DNA of 64,000 bases from Devosia sp. YR412 (GTDB lineage Bacteria > Pseudomonadota > Alphaproteobacteria > Rhizobiales > Devosiaceae), in assembly GCF_900110945.1 (NCBI RefSeq), contig NZ_FOFL01000002.1:124001-188000 (forward strand), written 5' to 3'. Shown piece after piece: positions 14,869 through 21,970 of this stretch (position 1 is its first letter; the number at the start of each line of letters is the position of its first letter). The notes beneath the pieces are model-generated. The model did no database searches. It saw only the letters and a list, made by a program, of their open reading frames with translations, and was not told the DNA's origin. A program made the position numbers and the translations under genes.

Positions 14869-16983
14869 TCAGAACTTGCCGGAGAGGCTGACGCTGAGCG
14901 CATGGCTATTGGCGCCATGGCTCATCACGCCGCCATAGGCGAGCTTGCCGGTGAGCGGGCTTCCGGGCAGCGACAGGTCGAGTGCCGCTTCGACATGCAG
15001 GACATCGCGACCCACCGGCGCCGTGGCGGTGACGGCATTGCCCAGAACGTTGACCGTACGGGTGAAATCGCCGACGCGCCGGCCATAAGCGAGATCCAGC
15101 GAGGGCGTTACCGTCATCGTATTGAGCGCCCAGGGTGAGCCGACGAGTTTTACGCCGATGCCAATCTCGCCCGTCGATCCATTGGCCGCAGCCCCATTCA
15201 GCGCCAAGAGGCTCGTCGAGCTTTCGCCAAAGGCGCCGAGCTGCTGATTGACCGCCCGGCCGAAGGCATAGGGCGACAATTCCGCAGCGCCGAGATCGAA
15301 GTGGAGACCAAGCTCGCTGCCGCCCCACAGAGCCATATCCGTGGCACTGGAGCTGGCGCTGAACCCGCCATTGCCCACCACCGTGCCGGCAAGCCCGGGC
15401 GCTGTCAGCCGGCTGGCCTGGCCCCAGAAGCTGCTGCCGCCCAGGGTGAGATCGGCAAAGAATGCCGTGTTATCGAACGACAGCGTGGCGCCGCCATGGA
15501 TTCCACTATCGCTCGCCAGATTGCCATCGCCAGCCCGCAGGCCGGCGCTGCTGCCGCCGGCAAACAGGCCAAAGGACAGCTCCGGCGTCACCGCAAAATC
15601 CACGCCCGCCGCCAGGCCCGCCGTGCTGGTGGTGGCCGCCTGATTGAGCGTCATGCCATCGACCCGGCCAAAGCCGGCAAATGGCGTCACCCACCAGGCA
15701 TAGGGCGCCGTCGCATCCACCGCGGCCGAGCGCGCCGCCACCGCATCCATCACCCGATCGAGCGTCGCCACATGGCTCCACGCCTGCTGGGCGTAGATTG
15801 TGCCGGTCGATGAACTAGCCGTCTCGACCAGATTGCCGACATTGAGCAGGCCCCAGCCATAGATCGGATCAATGCTCGCCGCGCCGATATCTGTCGCCGT
15901 ATTCAGCACCAGCATCCGCAATTGCTGATAAGAGGCATTGGGATAGAGCTGCTTGGCAATCGCCAGCGCACCCGACACATGCGGCGCCGCCATGGAGGTG
16001 CCTTCCAACGTGCCATAGGCATTGCTGGGGTCGGCTGCCTGGCTGACCGGCAGGGTCGAATAGATCTGCCCGTCGCCACTACCGGCCGGCAGAACCGTGA
16101 CCGCCGCATCGCCACCCGGCGCCGCCAGACACCAAGCCATGGCGACGCTGCAGGTCTGCGAATAGGAAGAGATCACACCCGTAGCGCCGACGGCCGCCAC
16201 GGCCAGCCAGCCGCGTTCGAGCTGCGGATAATAATAGGGCAGTGCCGCCTGGAAGCTCAGCGGGAAATTTCCCAACGCGCTGATGTTGTTGGCGAAATTT
16301 CCATTGGCAAACACCATGACGCCATCCGACGCCACCACATTGCCCAGTTCGGCCGCCTGCGCGCCATAGGCCGCCTGCAGGGTCGCCACGGTGAAGGGCG
16401 TACGCGTGCCGGTCGCCCTGTCATAGGAGAAATCATAGCCGCTCGGCGCGGACCAGGAGGCATTGAAGATGCGCACGCCATTGGCGAGGCCATAGCGCAG
16501 GGTGCTCGACAGCGCCGTATATTCGGTGAACGGCCCGCCGCCGCCCTCAATCATCCGCATCGGCACGATGCTGGCACCCGACGCCACGCCCATCATGCCA
16601 ATGCCGTTGCGGCTGGCCGCAATAATGCCGGCGACATGGGTGCCGTGCTCTTTTTCAGCGCCATTGTTGGGATCGCCGTCATATTGCAGCGGTCCCAGCT
16701 CATAGCCGTCATAGCCAAGGCCGATATAGCGGCCGACCAGATCGGGATGCAGCGCATAGAGCGGGTCGAGACCGGTATCGAGGCCCGTGTCGGTCACGCC
16801 GACCAGCACGCCGCGACCGTCGAGCCCCAGCGCCAACGCCTTGTCAACGCCGATCATCTTGAGGCCCCATTGGGCATTGAACTCGGCCTGGTAGTCCTGC
16901 GCGGAAGCGGGCATGGCAAAGACAAGCGCCATAACCAAAGCGCTGGCAGCGCAGAAAGAACGCAACATCGAACTGATATCCAC
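14869..16983 (-). CDS. S8 (subtilisin-like) serine protease autotransporter
   Basis: 704 residues. Signal peptide to about residue 28 (AMPASA), then a subtilase domain with a complete catalytic triad: Asp65 in 'VTDTG', His113 in 'HGTHVAG', Ser330 in 'GTSMAAPH'. Residues of about 430-704 form an outer-membrane beta-barrel autotransporter domain ending in the terminal phenylalanine of 'SVSLSGKF'. It should be secreted by the type V route, with the protease displayed or released outside. Alone on the minus strand between the flgFGAH operon and the carboxypeptidase gene. Substrate unknown. Confidence 0.9.
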   Translation of the reverse strand: MDISSMLRSFCAASALVMALVFAMPASAQDYQAEFNAQWGLKMIGVDKALALGLDGRGVLVGVTDTGLDTGLDPLYALHPDLVGRYIGLGYDGYELGPLQYDGDPNNGAEKEHGTHVAGIIAASRNGIGMMGVASGASIVPMRMIEGGGGPFTEYTALSSTLRYGLANGVRIFNASWSAPSGYDFSYDRATGTRTPFTVATLQAAYGAQAAELGNVVASDGVMVFANGNFANNISALGNFPLSFQAALPYYYPQLERGWLAVAAVGATGVISSYSQTCSVAMAWCLAAPGGDAAVTVLPAGSGDGQIYSTLPVSQAADPSNAYGTLEGTSMAAPHVSGALAIAKQLYPNASYQQLRMLVLNTATDIGAASIDPIYGWGLLNVGNLVETASSSTGTIYAQQAWSHVATLDRVMDAVAARSAAVDATAPYAWWVTPFAGFGRVDGMTLNQAATTSTAGLAAGVDFAVTPELSFGLFAGGSSAGLRAGDGNLASDSGIHGGATLSFDNTAFFADLTLGGSSFWGQASRLTAPGLAGTVVGNGGFSASSSATDMALWGGSELGLHFDLGAAELSPYAFGRAVNQQLGAFGESSTSLLALNGAAANGSTGEIGIGVKLVGSPWALNTMTVTPSLDLAYGRRVGDFTRTVNVLGNAVTATAPVGRDVLHVEAALDLSLPGSPLTGKLAYGGVMSHGANSHALSVSLSGKF

Positions 16984-16986
16984 TCG

Positions 16987-17001
16987 TTAACGAGAGGTTA
17001 C
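16987..17001. promoter_or_regulatory. CtrA-like box at the autotransporter start
   Basis: TTAA-CGAGAGG-TTAC, 7 of 8 matches to the CtrA sequence, only 4 bp upstream of the protease start codon. That position suits repression rather than activation. It could be a chance match. Confidence 0.3.
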
Positions 17002-17135
17002 TAACGGCACCCGATATTTCGGGTCAACGCGGCATCCGATCACAATTGGGCCGATGCGATTTGTGCTTAATGGCAGCGCGGCTTGATCGAATGCCAGCTC
17101 TGTGGAAGGACTGCCTGCAATACGGAGAATTGTTC

Positions 17136-18629
17136 ATGTCGTTCCAGAAACTCGATACCCTTGGCCGCAAGCTCGAAGCGCTGGAGCATGCGCTATCGAT
17201 CCTGGGCGCCGACGAGGCCACCCATATGGCGGTCGGCGGTGGCGACAAGCGTGCCGAGGCGATGTCGACGCTGGCCGGCATGTATCATGCCCAGGCCACC
17301 GCGCCCGAAATTGCCGACTGGATCGAGGCCGCCCGGCCCGAAAGCGAGGACCAGACCCTCGCCCTGGCCGAGTTCAAGCGGCAATATGTCAACGCCACCT
17401 GCCTCCCCACCGAATTCGTCGAGCGCCGCACGGCGGCCACCATGCGCTCCGAACAGCTGTGGCGCGACCTGCGCGCCAAGGGCGATTGGGATTCTTTCCT
17501 CCCGGCGCTGGAAGGCGTGGTGTCGCTGGTCCGCGAAGAATCCCAGCTCCGCGCCGAGGCGCTGAAGTTGACCCCCTATGATGCGCTGATGGATCAATAT
17601 GATCCCGGCAACCGCACCGCCGATCTCGACGTGGTGTTTGGCGATCTCAAGAGCTTCCTCAAGGGTTTTGTGCCCGAGGCGCTCGATGCGCAGGAGCGCC
17701 GGCTGGCCAAGCGCCCGCGCAAGACGCTCAACGCGCCCTATCCGATCGAAAAGCAGCGCGAACTCGGCCTCGCCGCCATGCGTGCCGTCGGTTTTGACTT
17801 CACCCATGGTTCGCTCGCCGTGTCGCACCACCCCTTCTGCGGCGGCGTGCCCACAGATGTGCGCATGACCACGCGCTATCGCACCGATGAATTCCTGTCA
17901 TCGCTGATGGGCGTGCTGCACGAGACCGGCCACGCACTTTATGAGCAGGGCCTGCCCAAGGACTGGTCACATTGGCCGCTCGGCAAGGCGCGCGGCATGG
18001 GGATTCATGAATCGCAGAGCCTTTTCGTCGAAATGCAGCTGTCGCGCAGCCCCGAATTCTGGGAATTCGCCCTGCCGCTGGTGCATCTGCACCTGGGCGA
18101 CGACGCCATTCCGGGCTGGGAAATCGGGGACATTCTCAACGAGGTCAATTTCGTCGAGCGCGGCTATATCCGCGTCGATGCCGACGAGGTGACTTATCCG
18201 CTGCATGTCATCCTGCGCTACGAGCTGGAGCAGGAGCTGGTCAATGGCACGCTGGAAGCCAGCCAGATCCCCGAGGCCTGGGACGCCAAGATGACCGAAT
18301 ATCTCGGCATTTCGACCATCAATAATCCCAAGGACGGCCCGATGCAGGACGTGCATTGGCCCGGCGGCGCCTTCGGTTATTTCCCCAGCTATACGCTGGG
18401 CGCCATGATCGCCGCCCAGCAATGGGCCGCCCTCGAAAAGGCTCAGCCCGGCCTGCGCGACGATATCCGCCAGGGCGATTTCACCGGCATCAACCAGTGG
18501 CGCAGCGACAATATCTGGAGCCAGGGCTCGCGCTGGTCGACGCCCGACCTGATCACCCGCGCCACCGGCGAACCGCTCAACGCCGACTTCTTCAAGGCCC
18601 ATCTCAAGAAGCGCTATCTGGCCTCCTAA
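17136..18629 (+). CDS. Carboxypeptidase M32 (Taq-type metallocarboxypeptidase)
   Basis: 497 residues from ATG at 17136, with GGAGA about 9 nt upstream; an upstream in-frame extension lacks family similarity. Zinc motif HETGH at residues 262-266 in 'MGVLHETGHALYEQGL', and a downstream 'GIHESQSLFVE' that supplies the third ligand and is typical of family M32. No signal peptide, so a cytoplasmic enzyme removing C-terminal residues from peptides. A hairpin and a new promoter separate it from the ABC-F gene. Confidence 0.93.
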   Translation: MSFQKLDTLGRKLEALEHALSILGADEATHMAVGGGDKRAEAMSTLAGMYHAQATAPEIADWIEAARPESEDQTLALAEFKRQYVNATCLPTEFVERRTAATMRSEQLWRDLRAKGDWDSFLPALEGVVSLVREESQLRAEALKLTPYDALMDQYDPGNRTADLDVVFGDLKSFLKGFVPEALDAQERRLAKRPRKTLNAPYPIEKQRELGLAAMRAVGFDFTHGSLAVSHHPFCGGVPTDVRMTTRYRTDEFLSSLMGVLHETGHALYEQGLPKDWSHWPLGKARGMGIHESQSLFVEMQLSRSPEFWEFALPLVHLHLGDDAIPGWEIGDILNEVNFVERGYIRVDADEVTYPLHVILRYELEQELVNGTLEASQIPEAWDAKMTEYLGISTINNPKDGPMQDVHWPGGAFGYFPSYTLGAMIAAQQWAALEKAQPGLRDDIRQGDFTGINQWRSDNIWSQGSRWSTPDLITRATGEPLNADFFKAHLKKRYLAS

Positions 18630-18630
18630 C

Positions 18631-18658
18631 TTGACACAGTCGTGGATGCGCCTATTTT
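18631..18658 (+). promoter_or_regulatory. Sigma-70 type promoter for the ABC-F gene
   Basis: TTGACA (18631-18636), 16-bp spacer, TATTTT (18653-18658). The -10 lies in the loop of a hairpin GGATGCGCC/GGCGCATCC (18644-18652/18660-18668) that may also end the upstream transcript. Confidence 0.5.
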
Positions 18659-18746
18659 TGGCGCATCCGCAGCACTGACCGGACGGCCCCCATGGATTCC
18701 ACCCTGATCGACGCAATCGCCCGCATCGCTCATCTGGAATCCGCCC

Positions 18747-20342
18747 ATGCCTGCCTCCGTCACCCTGCATCAGCTCAGCTATTCAACGCCCGATAACCAG
18801 CCGCTTTTCACAGCGCTCGACCTTTCCTTCGCCAACCAGCGAACGGGTCTGATCGGGCGCAACGGCACCGGCAAATCCACCCTGCTAGCCATCATCGCCG
18901 GACTTATCCAGCCCGCTTCGGGATCGGTTACCCTTCAGGGGTCGACCGGCATGCTGGAGCAGTCCGTGCAGGTGGGGGAGAACCAGACCATTGCCGATCA
19001 ACTCGTCATTGTCCCCGACCTTGCCCGTTTGGACCGCCTCGAACGAGGGGAGGGTTCGGTTGAGGACGCTGGGGAAGCGGACTGGTCCCTGCCCGGTCGT
19101 ATTGAAACCGCCCTCAAACAGGTCGGCTTGCCCGCCTATGACACCGACCGTCCCCTCGCTACGCTAAGCGGTGGCCAGCGTACCCGCCTGGCGCTGGCCC
19201 GACTAATCCTCGCCGAACCAGAGATCATCCTGCTCGACGAGCCGACCAATAATCTCGACGCCGGAGGCCGGCAGGCGGTGGTCGACCTGCTGCATAATTG
19301 GCGCGGTGCCGCCATCGTCGTCAGCCACGATCGCAGCCTGCTGCGTGAGATGGATGCCATTGTCGAACTGACCACCCTTGGCGCCCGAACCTATGGCGGC
19401 AATTGGGATCACTATGCCGAGTGCAAGGCGCTGGAGCTGGCCTCTGCTGTTCATGACTTGGCGACAAGCACCCGCAAGGTGGTCGAGATCGATCGCAAGC
19501 TGCAGGCCGTGGCCGAGAAGAAGGCGCGCAAGGATGGTGCCGGCAAGCGCAAGGCGGCCAGGGGCGATATTCCCAAGATCATGCTGGGCGGCATGAAGGA
19601 GAATGCCGAAAACACCAGCGGCGAAGGCGCCCGTCTGGCCAACCGCCTACGCAGCGATGCTGCCGAGGCGGCTAGCGAGGCACGGTCGAAGGTTGAAATC
19701 CTGACGCCACTGTCGGTCACGCTAACGCCGACCGGACTACCCGCCGGCCGCACCGTGCTGCAGGCAGATGCCCTGACCGGCGGGCCCGATGCTTCCGCCC
19801 CGATCATCCGCGACCTGTCGCTGCAACTGACCGGCCCGGAACGCGTCGCCATCACCGGTCCCAATGGTTCGGGCAAGACCACACTGCTGCGGCTGCTGAC
19901 CGGCGCCCTTCCCGCCAGTTCCGGTGTTGCGCGCATCTTGGTGCCCTATGCCATCCTCGACCAGAGCGTCAGCCTGCTCGATCCAGCCCTGTCGATCCGC
20001 GACAATTTCCGCGCGCTCAACCCAGACGCCGACGAGAATACCGGGCGCGCCGCCCTCGCCCGCTTCATGTTCCGCGCCGATGCGGCGCTGCAACTGGCGG
20101 GGACTTTGAGCGGCGGGGAAATGCTGCGGGCTGGTCTTGCCTGCACCATTGGCGGCAATCATCCGCCGCACCTGTTGATCCTCGACGAGCCGACCAATCA
20201 CCTGGATATCCATGCCGTGGAACAGGTTGAGGCGGGATTGCGCGGCTATGACGGGGCGCTGCTGGTGGTGAGCCATGATGAGGACTTCCTCGAGGCGATC
20301 GGCACCAGTCGCAAGATTGCCCTGACGATGAACGGATTCTGA
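18747..20342 (+). CDS. ABC-F family ATPase
   Basis: 531 residues with two ABC domains and no membrane segments. Domain 1: Walker A 'GRNGTGKST' at 37-45, signature 'LSGGQ', Walker B 'IILLDEPTNNLD'. Domain 2: Walker A 'GPNGSGKTT' near residue 371, signature 'LSGGE', Walker B 'LLILDEPTNHLD'. The linker is basic ('AEKKARKDGAGKRKAARGD'). ABC-F proteins act on the ribosome in translation quality control or antibiotic protection; which subgroup is not clear. The stop codon overlaps the first copy of the curlin upstream module. Confidence 0.92.
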   Translation: MPASVTLHQLSYSTPDNQPLFTALDLSFANQRTGLIGRNGTGKSTLLAIIAGLIQPASGSVTLQGSTGMLEQSVQVGENQTIADQLVIVPDLARLDRLERGEGSVEDAGEADWSLPGRIETALKQVGLPAYDTDRPLATLSGGQRTRLALARLILAEPEIILLDEPTNNLDAGGRQAVVDLLHNWRGAAIVVSHDRSLLREMDAIVELTTLGARTYGGNWDHYAECKALELASAVHDLATSTRKVVEIDRKLQAVAEKKARKDGAGKRKAARGDIPKIMLGGMKENAENTSGEGARLANRLRSDAAEAASEARSKVEILTPLSVTLTPTGLPAGRTVLQADALTGGPDASAPIIRDLSLQLTGPERVAITGPNGSGKTTLLRLLTGALPASSGVARILVPYAILDQSVSLLDPALSIRDNFRALNPDADENTGRAALARFMFRADAALQLAGTLSGGEMLRAGLACTIGGNHPPHLLILDEPTNHLDIHAVEQVEAGLRGYDGALLVVSHDEDFLEAIGTSRKIALTMNGF

Positions 20343-20396
20343 ACCGCCGCCTCAGGCGCCGTTCCAAATCAGTCGGCTAATTCTCATGTCATCGGC
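20329..20396 (+). promoter_or_regulatory. Curlin upstream module, copy 1
   Basis: TGAACGGATTCTGAAC (20329-20344) contains two TGAAC half-sites 11 bp apart. N15 later comes CGTTC, then GTCATCGGC at 20388-20396. The same blocks in the same order and spacing precede the second curlin gene. TGAAC-N15-SGTT also loosely resembles an EcfG (general stress sigma) promoter. Confidence 0.5.
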
Positions 20397-20438
20397 AAGA
20401 AGCGCTCGGAGGGAGCGCAGCCAAACAGGAGAGACAAA

Positions 20439-20873
20439 ATGATCCGCACACTCATCATCACCGCCGTCGCAACCCTGGCCATCGGCGCCATGGCTGCCCC
20501 CGCCATGTCCAACGACGTCTTCGTCAACCAGTTCGGTTTCGGCAATGCCGCCGGCGGCAATCAGTCGGGCTGGAATAACACGCTCGGCGTGCACCAGACC
20601 GGCCACTGGAACACCGCCGTTGGCCACCAGAATGGCGGCAACAATGTCGGCGCCGTCGGCCAGCAGGGCAACAACAACTATGGTGACACCTGGCAGAACG
20701 GCTGGAACAATGCCGCCGGCGTCGGCCAGTTTGGCGACAACCACACCGCCATCGTCACCCAGGACGGCAATGGCAATGTCGCCGCCGGCGTACAGGTCGG
20801 CAATGGCTGCAATGCCAATGTCGTGCAGGGCGGCTCGGGCAATGTCACCGCCTTCGTCCAGGCCTGCCCCTGA
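20439..20873 (+). CDS. Curlin-repeat protein (curli fibre subunit-like)
   Basis: 144 residues. Signal peptide to about residue 24 (AAPAMS), then repeated Gln/Gly/Asn units of about 20-22 residues, for example 'VNQFGFGNAAGGNQSGWNNT' and 'VGQFGDNHTAIVTQDGNGN', the Q-x-G-x-x-N pattern of CsgA/CsgB curlin repeats. Two C-terminal cysteines. Expected to be secreted and to polymerise as extracellular amyloid. Followed by csgH and a second curlin gene; no csgG, csgE or csgF is in the window. AGGAGA ribosome site. Confidence 0.88.
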   Translation: MIRTLIITAVATLAIGAMAAPAMSNDVFVNQFGFGNAAGGNQSGWNNTLGVHQTGHWNTAVGHQNGGNNVGAVGQQGNNNYGDTWQNGWNNAAGVGQFGDNHTAIVTQDGNGNVAAGVQVGNGCNANVVQGGSGNVTAFVQACP

Positions 20874-20899
20874 TCCGAGGCCAGTTTGATCCGCGCATT

Positions 20900-20923
20900 G
20901 CCGGAAGGCTTCAGCCTTCCGGC
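20900..20923 (+). promoter_or_regulatory. Intergenic hairpin between curlin 1 and csgH
   Basis: Perfect 10-bp stem GCCGGAAGGC / GCCTTCCGGC with loop TTCA, 19 nt before the csgH start. No T-run. Probably protects the curlin mRNA 3' end or lowers readthrough so that the subunit exceeds its chaperone. Confidence 0.55.
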
Positions 20924-20942
20924 TCGCCAAGAGGAGGACATT

Positions 20943-21326
20943 ATGAGCATTCCATCCAGCAGCGCCATCGCCCTCGGCCTGGTCATCGCGGCCATCGCCG
21001 CCACCAGCGGCCTGGCCAATTCAGGCGGCAGTGACACCATCCAGTGCGGCATCGCCGAAAGCCACCAGAACGGCATGCAGGCGCTCGAGGGCACCCTGAC
21101 CAGCCCCGTCGCGGTCAGCGGCGAATATCGCTTCGCCATCCAGAGCGCCAGCAATGGCGGCTCGTCAAACATCAGCCAGGGCGGCTTTTTCTCGGCCAAT
21201 GCCAATGAGATCACCACGCTGGGCAAGGTCATGCTCAATAGCGGCGCCAAAAATACCGTGGTCTTTGACGTGACGGTGGACGGCAAGAAGATCGATTGCA
21301 ATCAGGCGCTTACGCACCGGCTTTGA
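20943..21326 (+). CDS. csgH: CsgH-like curli assembly chaperone
   Basis: 127 residues from ATG at 20943 with a strong GAGGAGGA ribosome site; an upstream in-frame start is disfavoured. Signal peptide to about residue 25, then a small beta-sandwich-like domain with two cysteines ('IQCGIAESH' and 'KIDCNQALTH') that can form a disulfide. This matches CsgH, the alphaproteobacterial periplasmic protein that holds curlin subunits and blocks early fibre formation. Flanked on both sides by curlin genes, which strengthens the call. Confidence 0.75.
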   Translation: MSIPSSSAIALGLVIAAIAATSGLANSGGSDTIQCGIAESHQNGMQALEGTLTSPVAVSGEYRFAIQSASNGGSSNISQGGFFSANANEITTLGKVMLNSGAKNTVVFDVTVDGKKIDCNQALTHRL

Positions 21327-21400
21327 CTCAATCTGCCCGGCGACTGACAGGGCTCCAGGCAACTGGGGCCCTTTCGCTTTTCCGCAGGAATTCCGGCAAC

Positions 21401-21467
21401 TGAACGGATTCTGAACATCGTGCTCCAACCCGGTTCAGTCGCCGCTCTCTAGGGTGAAGTCATCGGC
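21401..21467 (+). promoter_or_regulatory. Curlin upstream module, copy 2
   Basis: TGAACGGATTCTGAAC (21401-21416) is identical to copy 1. N15 later comes GGTTC, then GTCATCGGC at 21459-21467. Block spacing is 58 bp against 59 in copy 1, while the sequence between has diverged, which suggests selection on the blocks. Confidence 0.5.
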
Positions 21468-21506
21468 TGGAACACTCCAGCGCTAACATCCTCAGGGAGA
21501 GACGCC

Positions 21507-21914
21507 ATGACCACCAAGTTCACCAAGACCCTTGCTGCTGCGCTCATCGGCGCTGCCATCCTGACCGCCCCAGCCATGGCCGCGGGCCAGCTGTCGATCA
21601 ACTTCACCCCGACCGATCCCGACCAGCAGCAGGCGCTGGGCGCTGGGCTGCAGATCTTCTCCCTGGTCAAGGGCCTCTCGGCCACCGGCGCCAATGCCAG
21701 CCAGAATGGCAATAACAACGGCGCCGGCTTCAACCAGAACGGCTGGGGCAATCATGGGTTGATCGTGCAGGAGGGCAATGGCCACCAGGGCACCATCCAG
21801 CAGAACGGCAATGGGAATAATTGCGGCCTGTTCCAGTTTGGCGAGAATACCAATGGCCAATGCGTGCAGAACGGCAATGGCCAGTCCAGCCTCACCACGG
21901 TGTTCGGCTTCTAG
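21507..21914 (+). CDS. Second curlin-repeat protein
   Basis: 135 residues. Signal peptide to about residue 25 (APAMAA), a non-repeat segment to about residue 58, then curlin-like units such as 'NASQNGNNNGAGFNQNGWGN' and 'IQQNGNGNNCGLFQFGENTN'. Shorter repeat region than the first curlin and two cysteines inside the repeats. It could be the nucleator (CsgB-like) or a minor subunit; the sequence does not decide. Has its own upstream module and a strong terminator. Confidence 0.85.
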   Translation: MTTKFTKTLAAALIGAAILTAPAMAAGQLSINFTPTDPDQQQALGAGLQIFSLVKGLSATGANASQNGNNNGAGFNQNGWGNHGLIVQEGNGHQGTIQQNGNGNNCGLFQFGENTNGQCVQNGNGQSSLTTVFGF

Positions 21915-21938
21915 GCCTCGACCAAGACGAAATTATCC

Positions 21939-21965
21939 ACGGGCCCTGCGGGGCCCGTTTGCTTT
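21939..21965 (+). terminator. Terminator of the curlin locus
   Basis: Stem ACGGGCCC (21939-21946) / GGGCCCGT (21951-21958) with loop TGCG, followed by TTGCTTT. It lies between the convergent curlin and pbpC ends. Confidence 0.75.
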
Positions 21966-21970
21966 GGCGG

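Noticed and set aside
18692..18796. Small open frame of 34 codons before the ABC-F gene
   Set aside because: It overlaps the ABC-F start, has no clear ribosome site and no recognisable product; at most a leader peptide.
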